From positions 20,587-84,586 of the forward strand of contig NZ_WVZN01000027.1 in the NCBI RefSeq assembly GCF_011772445.1: 64,000 bases of DNA, read 5' to 3'. A model generated the notes under the pieces. It was not told where the DNA came from. It was given only the letters and a program-made list of their open reading frames with translations, and searched no databases. Within the stretch, counting starts at the first letter, position 1; the number at the start of each line of letters is the position of its first letter. The translations under genes were made by a program, and so were the position numbers. This DNA is from Hydrogenophaga sp. (GTDB lineage Bacteria > Pseudomonadota > Gammaproteobacteria > Burkholderiales > Burkholderiaceae_C). Below are positions 25,034 to 40,798 of the stretch, piece by piece.

Positions 25034-27562
25034 TCAGCGCGGCGGGTGCAGCAGGCGCTGCAGCACGGCGTCCAGTTCGGCCCAGTTCAGCGGCTTGGCC
25101 AGCACCGCCTGAACACCGGCGGCACTGGCGCGCGCGCCGAAGTCGGTGCCACCGTAGGCCGTGGCGATGATCGCCACCACGCCGGGCGACAGGCGCCGGC
25201 AGCGCTCGATCAGATCCAGCCCGCTCAGGCGCGGCATGGCCTGGTCGCTCAGCACGGCGGCGAAGAGCGCCGGCTCGGCCTCGAAGGCCCGCCAGGCCCG
25301 CTCGGCGTCGCTGAAGCCGCGTGGTTCGAAGCCGCGCTCGGCCAGGTGCTCCTCCAGCAGCGCCACCAGCGCGGGCTCGTCGTCCACCACCATCACCACC
25401 TCGCCCTGGCCCGACCAGGCGCCGGCCTCGCCACCGGTCACCGGGTGCACGGGTTCGGGCAGCGGCAGGTGCAGGGTGATGGCCGTGCCCTCGCCGGGGG
25501 CGGTGCGCAGCTCGATCGCGCCGTGCGCATCGCGTACCGCGGCGTGCACCACGGCCAGGCCCAGGCCGGTGCCGCCCTGCGCGCCACGCGTGCTGTAGAA
25601 GGGCTCCAGCAGGCGCGGCAGGTGCGCCGGCTCGATGCCGGGGCCGTCGTCCTCGACCAGCAGGCCCAGCCAGCGGCCCGGGCGCAGGCTGCCCTGCCAC
25701 AGCACGCGCGGGTGCTCCACGGTTTCGGTGAACAGGCGCGCGCGCAAGCTGCCGCGTTCGCCCACGGCCTGCACCGCGTTGCGCATGAGGTTGAGCGCGG
25801 CCTCGAAGAAGGCCACGCCGTCGCCCACCAGCTCCGGGTCGTCGGCGTCGAGATCGAGCCGCGCGTCCACGCCCTCGGGCACGTCCTGCACGGCCAGGGT
25901 CCAGGCCTCCTGCACCAGGGCGCGCGGGCGGTAGGGCTGGCGCAGGCCCTGCCCGGTGCGGCCGAAGGCCATCATGCGCGCCACCAGGGTCTTGCCGCGC
26001 TCGCCCGCGCTGAGCATGTGCTGCACGTGGCCGGCCAGGGCGCTGCCTTCGGGCGCCAGCGCCCGCGCGCGTTCGCCGAACCCCAGGATGGCCGCGAGCA
26101 CGTTGTTGAAATCGTGCGCCACGCCACCGGCCAGCGCGCCCAGGGCCTCGAACTGGCGCGCGCGCTGCAACTGCTCGTCGAGCCGGCGCGCGGCCTCCGA
26201 CACCGCGACCTCGTCCGACACGTCGTAGGCCGTGCCGGCCAGCAGCAGCAAAGCCCCTTGCGCGTCGCGCAGGCCCTGGCCGCGCAGGCGCACGTGGCGC
26301 GGCGGCTCGCCCGGCGGCGTCACGCGCAGGGTGACGGAGAAGTCGCGCGTGCGCTCGCGCACGTGGGCGTCGATGGCTTCACGCAGGCGCAGGCGGTCGT
26401 CCTCGCTCAGGCGCTCGGGCCAGGACAGGGCGTGCGTGGCCGGCGGTGCGCTGGCGCTGGCGTCGAAGCCCAGCAGCTCGCGCATGCGCGGCGAGAGGTA
26501 GTGGCGCTCGCTCGCCGGATCCCATTCCCACAGGCCTTCTCGCGCGGCGGCGAAGGCACGCGCGGCGCGCTCGCGCTGGCGCTGCAGGTCGCGCTGGCTG
26601 TGCTCGCGCCAGCGCTGCTCGCGCGCGTGGCGCAGGCTCAGCACGGTGGTGACCAGCAGCGCGGCCAGCGCGAAACCGCCCACCAGCCAGGCCTGCAGGC
26701 GCCAGTCGGCCAGCACCACGTGCGTGTCGCGCGAGAGCACCACCGCCAGCGGCGCGCGCTGCATCGTGTGGCCGGCCAGCAGCAGGCCGTGCGTCTGGCC
26801 GTCGTCGCCGGGCGCGTCCACGATCTGCGTCCACGCGGCCACCCCGACCGGCGGGCGCAGCGTGCCGGCGCGCTCGGGCCAGCCGCTCGAGGGTTCGGAC
26901 TCGAGCAGCGGCGTGCCGTCGGTGCGCAGCACACGCAGGCGCGCGTCGGGCGCGGGCCGTCGCCGGTCGAAGCCGCCCAGCAGCAGGGCGGTGTCGGCCG
27001 CGACCACGATGACGCCGTGGTAGCGGCCATCGGGCGAGTACCAGGGCATGGACAGCGGGATCCAGGGCGTGTGGTGCCCGGGCCAGGTGGCGGGCGCGCC
27101 GATGTGGGCCGAGCCCGGGGCGGCGCCCGCCGCGCTGTGGAAGTAGTCGGCGCGGCCATGCGCGGGCTCGACCAGCAGCATCTGGCGCGCCGCGGGCAGC
27201 GCGGCGGCGCGCGCGCGCAGCACCGCGGCGGCCACCGCGGTATCGGGGGCCCAGGCGCCGCCCGCGATCTCCTCGGCCGTGGCCTGCATGGCGGTCTGCG
27301 CCGCGGCCAGCGCGCTGTCGGCCTGGTCGGCCAGGGCGCTGGAGAGGGCCGCGAGCATGCGCTCTTCGCTGTCCAGCAACTGCTGGCGCAGCGTGGCCAG
27401 GCCCACGCCCAGGCCGGCCACCAGGCAGGCCGCGATCAGCAGGGGAAGGATCACCGCGCGGTCGAGCAGCAGCTCGCGCCAGTGCGGTGCGCGCGCGGCG
27501 GCGGCGCCGCCGTCGTCGAGCGAGAGTTCGCTGATCGGGGTGGGGGTGGGTTCGAGGGCCAT
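25034..27562 (-). CDS. Membrane hybrid sensor histidine kinase
   Basis: 842 aa. Two membrane segments (about 31-52 and 286-306) enclose a periplasmic sensor of about 230 residues of the dCACHE-like type. A PAS domain (about 340-460), HisKA with phospho-acceptor His near 483 (GGVAHDFNNVLAAILGFGE), HATPase_c (N box LNLMRNAVQAVGERG, G2 box [13 protein letters not shown]) and a C-terminal receiver (VMVVDDEPALVALLEEH, SDQAMPRLSG) follow. The HDFNN H box is the HisKA type found in NtrB-like hybrids. It is divergent from an OmpR-type regulator and probably forms a system with it, although the missing Hpt is not in the window. Confidence 0.88.
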   Translation of the reverse strand: MALEPTPTPISELSLDDGGAAAARAPHWRELLLDRAVILPLLIAACLVAGLGVGLATLRQQLLDSEERMLAALSSALADQADSALAAAQTAMQATAEEIAGGAWAPDTAVAAAVLRARAAALPAARQMLLVEPAHGRADYFHSAAGAAPGSAHIGAPATWPGHHTPWIPLSMPWYSPDGRYHGVIVVAADTALLLGGFDRRRPAPDARLRVLRTDGTPLLESEPSSGWPERAGTLRPPVGVAAWTQIVDAPGDDGQTHGLLLAGHTMQRAPLAVVLSRDTHVVLADWRLQAWLVGGFALAALLVTTVLSLRHAREQRWREHSQRDLQRQRERAARAFAAAREGLWEWDPASERHYLSPRMRELLGFDASASAPPATHALSWPERLSEDDRLRLREAIDAHVRERTRDFSVTLRVTPPGEPPRHVRLRGQGLRDAQGALLLLAGTAYDVSDEVAVSEAARRLDEQLQRARQFEALGALAGGVAHDFNNVLAAILGFGERARALAPEGSALAGHVQHMLSAGERGKTLVARMMAFGRTGQGLRQPYRPRALVQEAWTLAVQDVPEGVDARLDLDADDPELVGDGVAFFEAALNLMRNAVQAVGERGSLRARLFTETVEHPRVLWQGSLRPGRWLGLLVEDDGPGIEPAHLPRLLEPFYSTRGAQGGTGLGLAVVHAAVRDAHGAIELRTAPGEGTAITLHLPLPEPVHPVTGGEAGAWSGQGEVVMVVDDEPALVALLEEHLAERGFEPRGFSDAERAWRAFEAEPALFAAVLSDQAMPRLSGLDLIERCRRLSPGVVAIIATAYGGTDFGARASAAGVQAVLAKPLNWAELDAVLQRLLHPPR

Positions 27563-27641
27563 GCTGACAGGCGGGCGCTACCATCGACCATAGCGGATGC
27601 CGGCACGCGCCGCACCCCAGGCCCCACACCACCCCTTGCCG

Positions 27642-28362
<721 letters not shown>

Positions 28363-28391
<29 letters not shown>

Positions 28392-28938
28392 GCGCGCGGC
28401 TTTGGGCCGGGTGTGCGTCAAGTACCTGCAGCACGTGCGCTGCCCGTTGCGCAGCGGGATGGTGAGGCACTTCGTGCAGCCGGTATCCGCAAGCGGTGTA
28501 CCAGCGCACGACCCTGTCGTGCACAGCGACGGCTTGCTCGAACGATTGGTCTCGCTCCGAGTCGGTGGTGTAGATGTCCTGCCATGGCGGAAGAACGAAC
28601 ACCAGCGGATGGAACGGATAGCGGTCCAGCAAGGCTTGCAGTTCGCTCGGCGGCAACGGGCTGGCTTCGTGGAGCATGCCAATGGCCTCAATGGCGCTGC
28701 GATCGAAGAAGACCCGGTGCGCTGCGCCGCAATGGCGTTGGTACTTCTCAAGGTCCCTATCGAGAATGGCGCGTGCGAACTCCAGTGGGGCCGGTCGTGG
28801 GCTCAACCCCCTGGCTAGCCGCTCGGCAATGATGGCGCGAGCGGATTCTTCGACGGTGGGTTGGCCGATGCCGGACAGGTGCTCAATCAGCGCCGTCTTG
28901 CCGGCACCCGGTCCGCCCGTGAGAACGATGCAGGGCAT
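28363..28938 (-). CDS. AAA-family ATPase (AAA_28-like)
   Basis: 191 aa with a clear Walker A at the N-terminus (VLTGGPGAGKTALIEHL), VEESARAII and a later Walker B-like HRVFFDRS. This fits the small predicted kinase/ATPase group (COG3911-like) of unknown substrate, possibly a nucleotide or small-molecule kinase. Codon use is less GC-biased than in flanking genes. It converges on the response regulator gene with a 29-base overlap of coding ends. It is next to a partly decayed hicAB module, so the area looks like an accessory insertion. Confidence 0.75.
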
Positions 28939-28983
28939 TCAGTTCGCGCTTCATTGCACCGCGTGCTGCAGCACCTCGGTGGC

Positions 28984-29277
28984 TCACTGATTGAGGCTCT
29001 TGCCTGCGGACCGGGCGGCCACCAATGCCCGCCCATGAACCTCGGGCGGCACGCGCCGCAGCTTGCCCGACGCCGGTTTCTCCGGGCTCAGGCCTTCCTT
29101 CTTGCAGTCATCGAGGTAGTCCTTGATGGCGTGCTCGAAGGCCTTGCGCAGACCGGACACGGTTTTTCCATGACAGCTGATGATGCTGCGGATGCCCAGG
29201 ATGCGCCCCACGAAGAGGTTGTCTCGTTCGTCGTACTCGACGTGGGCCGTGTAGCCCTTATGGGTCATGGTGTTCAT
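28984..29277 (-). CDS. hicB: HicB-family antitoxin
   Basis: 97 aa. The N-terminal partial RNase H-like fold (YTAHVEYDERDNLFVGRILG and SCHGKTVSGLRKAF) is followed by a basic helix region and a terminal RHH/HTH-like part (RRVPPEVHGRALVAARSAGKSLNQ), as in HicB of type II systems. HicB binds the mRNA interferase HicA and the operon DNA. The ATG at 29277 overlaps the stop of a hicA remnant by ATGA, which preserves the native gene order even though the toxin is gone. Confidence 0.82.
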   Translation of the reverse strand: MNTMTHKGYTAHVEYDERDNLFVGRILGIRSIISCHGKTVSGLRKAFEHAIKDYLDDCKKEGLSPEKPASGKLRRVPPEVHGRALVAARSAGKSLNQ

Positions 29278-29366
29278 GGTGTCCCTCTTGCACGTGCCAG
29301 CAGCTCGCGGGCTTCTTCCACCTGATAGCGCTTGGCTTCCTTCCCGGGGTGTGGGCGATGGCGGCG
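29274..29366 (-). pseudogene. hicA: Truncated hicA remnant (C-terminal 30 codons)
   Basis: The 30 codons directly before hicB read RRHRPHPGKEAKRYQVEEAR then ELLARARGTP, which matches the C-terminal end of HicA toxins (a HRPHP...K.YQV..AR.FL pattern). They end in a TGA that overlaps the hicB ATG. Upstream in the same frame is a TAG stop (29367-29369), and no start or dsRBD-like N-terminal half with its catalytic His was found between here and arsC. The toxin has therefore lost about two thirds of its length. This cannot encode an active interferase. Confidence 0.7.
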
Positions 29367-29387
29367 CTACTGTTCGCCTTCAATCTA

Positions 29388-29837
29388 TCAACCGCTACCT
29401 GCAGAAGCGCTTGGGGGTACCCTCCGGCCCTGCTCGTCCAGCACCATTTCCCCATCCGACTTGACGAAGGCCTTCTTCGGTGGCTCGGGCAGCAGGTCCA
29501 GCACCAGTTCCGAAGGCCGGCACAGCCGCGTGCCCTGGGGCGTGACCACGATGGGGCGGTTCATCAGGATGGGATGCGCTCCGATGAAGTCGAGCAGTTG
29601 CTCGTCGCTCCAGTGCGGCTGGTCCAGGCCCAGTTCGGCGTACGGCGTGCCGCGTTCGCGCAGGACCTCGCGCACGCTGAGGTTCATGGCGGACAGCAGG
29701 CCGCGCAGCTCGTCGCGCGAGGGCGGCGTTTTCAGGTACTCGATGACGCGCGGCTCGACGCCGCAGTGGCGCATCAGCGCCAGCACGTTGCGCGAGGTGC
29801 CGCAGGCGGGGTTGTGGTAGATGGTGTATTCGCTCAT
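29388..29837 (-). CDS. arsC: Arsenate reductase (glutaredoxin-dependent, ArsC)
   Basis: 149 aa. Catalytic Cys in [15 protein letters not shown] and the conserved arginines ([26 protein letters not shown]) are present. It reduces arsenate to arsenite, which ACR3 then exports. The ATG at 29837 overlaps the acr3 stop by ATGA. The C-terminus ends in an unusual low-complexity tail ([12 protein letters not shown]) several residues beyond the usual end, close to the hicA remnant, which suggests that the 3' end was rewritten at the insertion junction. Confidence 0.9.
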   Translation of the reverse strand: MSEYTIYHNPACGTSRNVLALMRHCGVEPRVIEYLKTPPSRDELRGLLSAMNLSVREVLRERGTPYAELGLDQPHWSDEQLLDFIGAHPILMNRPIVVTPQGTRLCRPSELVLDLLPEPPKKAFVKSDGEMVLDEQGRRVPPSASAGSG

Positions 29838-30889
29838 GGGGTCTGTCCTTCGGCGGCGGGTCGAGTGGAAGCGGTGCTGGTGTGGCTGGGCCGCCAGCGG
29901 TTGACCATCGCCACCAGCGTCAGCATCACCGGCACTTCCACCAGCACGCCCACCACCGTGGCCAGGGCCGCGCCGGAGTGCAGGCCGAACAGCGAAATGG
30001 CCACGGCCACGGCCAGCTCGAAGAAGTTGGAAGTGCCGATCAGGCAGGCCGGGCCGGCCACGTCGTGCGGCAGTTTCAGCCAGCGTGCGCCCCACCAGCC
30101 CAGGAAGAAGATGCCGTAGGTCTGGATCAGCAGCGGCACCGCGATCAGCGCGATGACCAGGGGCTGCGCGAGGATGGTGTCGGCCTGGAAGCCGAACAGC
30201 AGCACCACCGTGCCCAGCAGCCCGGCGATGGACCAGGGCTTGAGCCGCGCCACCAGCGCGGCCAGCGCCGCCGGCCCGCGGCGCAGCAGGCGCGCGCGGG
30301 TGAACACGCCCGCCGCCAGCGGCAGCACCACGTACAGCACGGTGGACAGCAGCAGCGTGGACCAGGGCACCGTCACGTCGGTCACGCCCAACAGGAAAGC
30401 CGCGATGGGCGCGAAGGCCACGACCATGATCAGGTCGTTCACCGAGACCTGAACCAGCGTGTAGTTCGGGTCGCCGCGCACCAGCTGGCTCCACACGAAC
30501 ACCATGGCCGTGCACGGCGCCACGCCGAGCAGGATCATGCCGGCGATGTACTCGCTGGCCGAGGCCGGGTCCACCCAGGGCGCGAACAGGTGCTGGAAGA
30601 ACAGCACGCCCAGCGCGGCCATGGTGAAGGGCTTGACCAGCCAGTTGATGACCAGGGTGAGCGCCAGGCCCTGCGGGCGGCGGCGCACCTCATGCACCGC
30701 GCCCCAGTCCACCTGCACCATCATCGGGTAGATCATCACCCAGATGAGCGCGGCCACCACCAGGTTGACGTGAGCGACTTCCAGCGCCGCCACCTGCGCG
30801 AAGGCCGATGGCACGGCGCTGCCCAGCGCCACGCCGGCACCGATGGCCAGCGCCACCCACAGGCTGAGCCAGCGTTCGAACAGACCCAT
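29834..30889 (-). CDS. acr3: Arsenite efflux transporter, ACR3 family
   Basis: 351 aa with ten membrane segments. Family positions are visible: [18 protein letters not shown] with the essential Cys in helix 4, and the late [18 protein letters not shown]. It exports arsenite by proton antiport across the inner membrane. It is the middle gene of arsR-acr3-arsC; the start ATG 30889 lies about 11 bases after the arsR stop. Expression is expected to be released when ArsR binds As(III). Confidence 0.93.
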   Translation of the reverse strand: MGLFERWLSLWVALAIGAGVALGSAVPSAFAQVAALEVAHVNLVVAALIWVMIYPMMVQVDWGAVHEVRRRPQGLALTLVINWLVKPFTMAALGVLFFQHLFAPWVDPASASEYIAGMILLGVAPCTAMVFVWSQLVRGDPNYTLVQVSVNDLIMVVAFAPIAAFLLGVTDVTVPWSTLLLSTVLYVVLPLAAGVFTRARLLRRGPAALAALVARLKPWSIAGLLGTVVLLFGFQADTILAQPLVIALIAVPLLIQTYGIFFLGWWGARWLKLPHDVAGPACLIGTSNFFELAVAVAISLFGLHSGAALATVVGVLVEVPVMLTLVAMVNRWRPSHTSTASTRPAAEGQTP

Positions 30890-30900
30890 GGGGCTTCCTT

Positions 30901-31227
30901 TCAGCACGTGGTGCAGGGTTCGGGCGAGGTGAGCTCGCAGGGCTGGCCTTCGCAGCAGTGCTCGCTGAGGTAGGCCAGCAGGCCGTTCATTCGGGCGAAG
31001 TCCGCGCGGTAGATGAGGTGGCGGCCGTCGCGCTCCTGCGAGATGAGGCCGGCGCGGTGCAGCTCCTTCAGGTGGAAGGACAGCGTGGTCGCGCTCGCCT
31101 CGAGTTGCTCGGCGAGGCCGGTGGGCGTCAGGCCCCCGGGCCCGGCCTGCACCAGCGCGCGAAAGGCGCGCAGGCGCGTGGCCTGCGCCAGGGCGGCCAG
31201 GGCGGCAATGGCATCGGGTTCGTCCAT
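30901..31227 (-). CDS. arsR: ArsR arsenic-responsive repressor
   Basis: 108 aa winged-helix repressor ([20 protein letters not shown] as recognition region, then [13 protein letters not shown] as the wing). The As(III) site is not the classical ELCVC of helix 3; instead vicinal Cys92-Cys93 and Cys98 lie near the C-terminus (EHCCEGQPC), with two further Cys at the very end (CTTC). This C-terminal layout resembles the Acidithiobacillus ferrooxidans type of ArsR. It is the first gene of the ars operon. Confidence 0.9.
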   Translation of the reverse strand: MDEPDAIAALAALAQATRLRAFRALVQAGPGGLTPTGLAEQLEASATTLSFHLKELHRAGLISQERDGRHLIYRADFARMNGLLAYLSEHCCEGQPCELTSPEPCTTC

Positions 31228-31248
31228 GGTGGGCTCCGGGCTGTGTTC

Positions 31249-31298
31249 GATATTTCAACGAATATCAAATTATAGAAGTGTGAATGTGACGAACACAA
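31249..31298 (-). promoter_or_regulatory. ars operon promoter and ArsR operator
   Basis: On the minus strand, TTGTGT (31293-31298) and TATAAT (31269-31274) are separated by 18 bp and make a good sigma-70 promoter. Immediately downstream is the perfect dyad GATATT-N6-AATATC (31249-31266), the expected ArsR operator. It is an AT-rich island in very GC-rich DNA. Confidence 0.8.
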
Positions 31299-31404
31299 GA
31301 CAAGCCCTGCGCCCGGGCCGTCACGGTGCCGTCGTCCGAGCGTCATGCCTCCGTCGCGAGGCGTTCATAGCCTGTTCGCGTCGCCACCACCCCAGGGCAG
31401 GCCC

Positions 31405-32565
31405 ATGACCCAGGTCGATCTCATCTACTTCAACGCCGGCGGCGGCCACCGCGCTTCCGCCCTGGCCCTGCAGGGCGTGCTGAACGAACTGCAGCTCCCG
31501 TGGAACGTTCGCCTGGTCAATCTGTTCGAGGTGATCGACCCCTCGCAGAACTTCCGCCGCCTCACCGGCAGCGCGCCGGAGGACTGGTACAACCGCCGCC
31601 TCGCGCGCGGCTGGACCCTGGGCATGTCGCAGGAGCTCAAACTGCTGCAGGCGCTCATCCGCCTGACGCACCCCACGCTGGTGCGCAAGCTGCACGCGCA
31701 CTGGCGCGCCACCCGGCCCGACCTGGTGGTCTCGCTCATCCCCAACTTCAACCGCGCCCTCTACCAGAGCCTGGCGCAGGCACGCCCCGGCGTGCCCTAC
31801 GCCACCGTGCTCACCGACCTGGCGGACCACCCGCCGCGCTTCTGGATCGAGCGCGGCCAGCCGCAGCACTTCATCTGCGGCACGCCGCGCGCGCGGGCGC
31901 AGGCCCTGGCGGCCGGCCACGCGCCTCAGCGCGTGCACAGCACCAGCGGCATGATCCTGCGGCCCGATTTCTACCGGCCGCCCGTGGCCGACCGCGCGGC
32001 CGAGCGCGCGCGCCTGGGACTGGACCCGCAGCAGCCCGCCGGCCTGGTGCTGTTCGGCGGCCACGGCTCGCGCGCCATGCTGGGCATCGCCCGGCGCCTG
32101 CCCGACGTGCCGCTCATCCTCATGTGCGGGCACAACCAGGCGCTGGCGCGCGCCCTGGCCCAGGTGCCCGCGCGCGCGCCACGCCACATCGTGGGCTTCA
32201 CGTCCGACGTGCCGCGCTACATGGACCTGGCCGATTTCTTCATCGGCAAGCCGGGCCCCGGCAGCGTGAGCGAGGCCCTGCAGCGCGGCCTGCCGGTGGT
32301 GGTGTCCGACAACGCCTGGACCATGCCGCAGGAGCGCTACAACGCCACCTGGATCCGCGAGCGCGGCGTGGGCCTGGCCTACCGCAGCGCCACCGGCCTG
32401 GCGCCGGCCGTGGCCGAGCTGCTGGGCGACCTGCCGGCCTGGCGCGAGCGCGCGCGCGCACACCACAACCGCGCGCTGTACGAAGTGCCGCAGATCCTGG
32501 CGGGCATCCTGCGGGGGGCCACGCAAGGCTCGGGACAGCCACTGGCGGACGAGCTGGTGTGCTGA
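31405..32565 (+). CDS. MGDG synthase/UgtP-like glycosyltransferase
   Basis: 386 aa from the ATG at 31405. The N-terminal half has the glycine-rich YFNAGGGHRASALAL and AHWRATRPDLVVSLIPNFN of the MGDG-synthase N domain; the C-terminal half has VLFGGHGSRAM and the nucleotide-sugar loop FIGKPGPGSVSEALQRGLPVV of GT28 enzymes. Relatives transfer a hexose to diacylglycerol at the inner membrane, which would make glycolipids. Donor and acceptor are not shown by the sequence. It stands alone, divergent from the ars operon. Confidence 0.78.
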   Translation: MTQVDLIYFNAGGGHRASALALQGVLNELQLPWNVRLVNLFEVIDPSQNFRRLTGSAPEDWYNRRLARGWTLGMSQELKLLQALIRLTHPTLVRKLHAHWRATRPDLVVSLIPNFNRALYQSLAQARPGVPYATVLTDLADHPPRFWIERGQPQHFICGTPRARAQALAAGHAPQRVHSTSGMILRPDFYRPPVADRAAERARLGLDPQQPAGLVLFGGHGSRAMLGIARRLPDVPLILMCGHNQALARALAQVPARAPRHIVGFTSDVPRYMDLADFFIGKPGPGSVSEALQRGLPVVVSDNAWTMPQERYNATWIRERGVGLAYRSATGLAPAVAELLGDLPAWRERARAHHNRALYEVPQILAGILRGATQGSGQPLADELVC

Positions 32566-32580
32566 AAAAGTGTGCGTCGG

Positions 32581-32597
32581 TCTGACCGGCGGTCAGA
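32581..32597. repeat. Short perfect dyad after the glycosyltransferase gene
   Basis: TCTGACC-GGC-GGTCAGA is a 7-bp-arm inverted repeat, 15 bases after the glycosyltransferase stop. It could be an operator for the downstream receiver gene or a small terminator hairpin; no T-run follows. Confidence 0.3.
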
Positions 32598-32720
32598 TCG
32601 GTGGAGTCGGCGTGGGGCGGAACGCACGCGGCCGGGGCTTTCCTGCGGGCGGGGTTTGTGCGTGCACTGACGCGGCGCTTACAGTTGCGTCTGTTTCACC
32701 TTACTGCCCCCGGAGATCCG

Positions 32721-33107
32721 ATGCCCCGCCGCGTGATGATGGTCGACGACAGCGACAGCGACTTGCTGTTCACCCGGCTGGCGCTGCAGCGTTGCGGCGT
32801 GCCCTGCGAGGTGCTGGGCTTCGAGCGCGCCGAAGAGGCGCTGGCCCACCTGGCCGCCTCGCCCGACCATGGCGTGGACCTGATCCTGCTCGACATCAAC
32901 ATGCCGGTGATGGACGGCTTTGCCTTTCTGGAGGCCTTCGAGTCGCTGCCATTGGCGCACCGGGGCAGCGCCGTGGTGGCCATGCTGTCGTCCTCCGCCG
33001 ACCCGGCCGACCGCACGCGGGCGGGCAGTTTCAGCAGTGTCAAGGGCTACCTGACCAAGCCGCTGGGCAAGGCCGAAGCCGCCGCCGTGCTCCAGGACGT
33101 GAGCTGA
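32721..33107 (+). CDS. Single-domain response regulator (Rcp1-like)
   Basis: 128 aa from ATG 32721, with CGGAGATCCG just before it. It is a stand-alone receiver with the acidic pair in MMVDDSDSD, phospho-Asp in [13 protein letters not shown], Ser in AMLSSSAD and Lys in YLTKPLGK. Receivers of the Rcp1/CheY-like kind pass phosphate among kinases or proteins without binding DNA. It precedes a large kinase operon by about 160 bases and may be its soluble phosphate carrier, which is an inference from position. Confidence 0.85.
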   Translation: MPRRVMMVDDSDSDLLFTRLALQRCGVPCEVLGFERAEEALAHLAASPDHGVDLILLDINMPVMDGFAFLEAFESLPLAHRGSAVVAMLSSSADPADRTRAGSFSSVKGYLTKPLGKAEAAAVLQDVS

Positions 33108-33267
33108 CGGGTTCCTGCGCTGGTCGAAAAACCCCGGGCAATCCCTTCATTTCCCCGGCCGCGCGCCGACATCCCTCGTTAGCATGCCCTGCGTGCGCCG
33201 CCGCTGCGGTGCGCGTGGGTCAAACATCGCCGCTCAACGGGGCCTGAAGGCCCGAAGGACATCGGTT

Positions 33268-39545
<6,278 letters not shown>

Positions 39546-39549
<4 letters not shown>

Positions 39550-40739
39550 CGGGCCATGACCTGATCGACGCCGTGCTGCCCGACATCCTGATCGTCGACG
39601 ACGACCCGGGCATGGTGCAGGTGCTGGCCAAGGCGCTGCGGCCCCTGGGCCGGCTGCGCTTTGCCATGCACGGCCAGGACGCGCTGGAGCGCATCGCCAG
39701 TGCCGTGCCCGACATCGTGCTGCTGGACGCGCAGATGCCCGGCCTCTCCGGCTTCGACGTGCTCGACGCCATCAAGGCCAACCCCGACCTGGCCGACCTG
39801 CCGGTGATCATGGTCACCAGCCACGCCGAGGCCGATTTCGAACAGGCCGGCCTGGAACGCGGCGCGGCCGACTTCATCGCCAAGCCCATCCACCCGCCGG
39901 TGGTTCAGGCGCGCGTGCGCACCCAGCTTCGGCTGAAGCAGGCCAACGACCAGCTCAAGCAGATGTCGGCCACCGACCGCCAGAACCTCGCCGTGGCGCA
40001 GGAGGACCTGAGCGACAGCCACGCCCGCCTGCAGCGCACCGCCGACGAGTTGCGCCTGGCCAACGACAGCCTGGTGCAGTTCGTGCGCATCGCCTCGCAC
40101 GACCTGCGCGAGCCGCTCAACACCATCGCCCAGTTCGTGGGCCTGATCGACGAGGACCACGGCGCGCAACTGCCGCCGGAGGCGCAGCGCTACATGCGCC
40201 TGGTGCTGCGCGCCAGCGCGCGCATGCGCACCCTGCTCGATGACGTCGTGCGTTACGCGCGGCTGCAGGCCGGCGAGACCGACGAACCCACGCCGGTGCC
40301 GCTGGACCGCGTGATGGCCGAACTGCGCGACGCGCTGGCCGCGCGCATCCACGAGACCGGGGCCGAGCTGCGCATCGACCCGCTGCCGGTGGTGCGGGGC
40401 CAGGCCAGCCTGCTCTCGCTGCTGTTCCAGAACCTGCTCACCAACGCGCTGAAGTTCGTGCCGCGCAACCGCACGCCCCAGGTGCGCGTGAGCGCCTGTG
40501 TGCAGGACGGCCGGGTCAAGGTCTCCGTCAGCGACAACGGCATCGGCATCGCGCCCGAGCACGTGAGCCGCCTGTTCCAGCCCTTCCAGCGCCTGAACCT
40601 CAAGAGCGAGTACGAAGGCACCGGCCTGGGCCTGGCGGTGGCGCGCCAGATCGCCGAAGCACACGGCGGCACGATCGGCGTGCGCTCGAACCCGGAGCAG
40701 GGCGTGGTGTTCGAGGTGACGCTGCCGCTGGATGGCTGA
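39546..40739 (+). CDS. Receiver-histidine kinase (REC-HisKA-HATPase), soluble
   Basis: 397 aa, no membrane segment. The N-terminal receiver has phospho-Asp61 ([12 protein letters not shown]) and Lys in FIAKPIHPP. After a coiled-coil linker comes HisKA with His185 ([20 protein letters not shown]) and HATPase_c ([30 protein letters not shown]). A kinase led by a receiver is a typical phosphorelay hub: it probably accepts phosphate from the upstream hybrid kinase and alters its own kinase or phosphatase activity. The start overlaps the hybrid kinase stop by ATGA. Confidence 0.88.
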
Positions 40740-40798
40740 TGGCTGTTTCGGAAAGTGAGCCATTCGGCCGACAATCCGCGCACACACGGAACCGGGGC

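Noticed and set aside
29258..29455. A 65-codon minus-strand ORF upstream of hicB
   Set aside because: It is in a different frame from the HicA-like remnant, has no family features and overlaps hicB; the remnant frame explains the sequence better.
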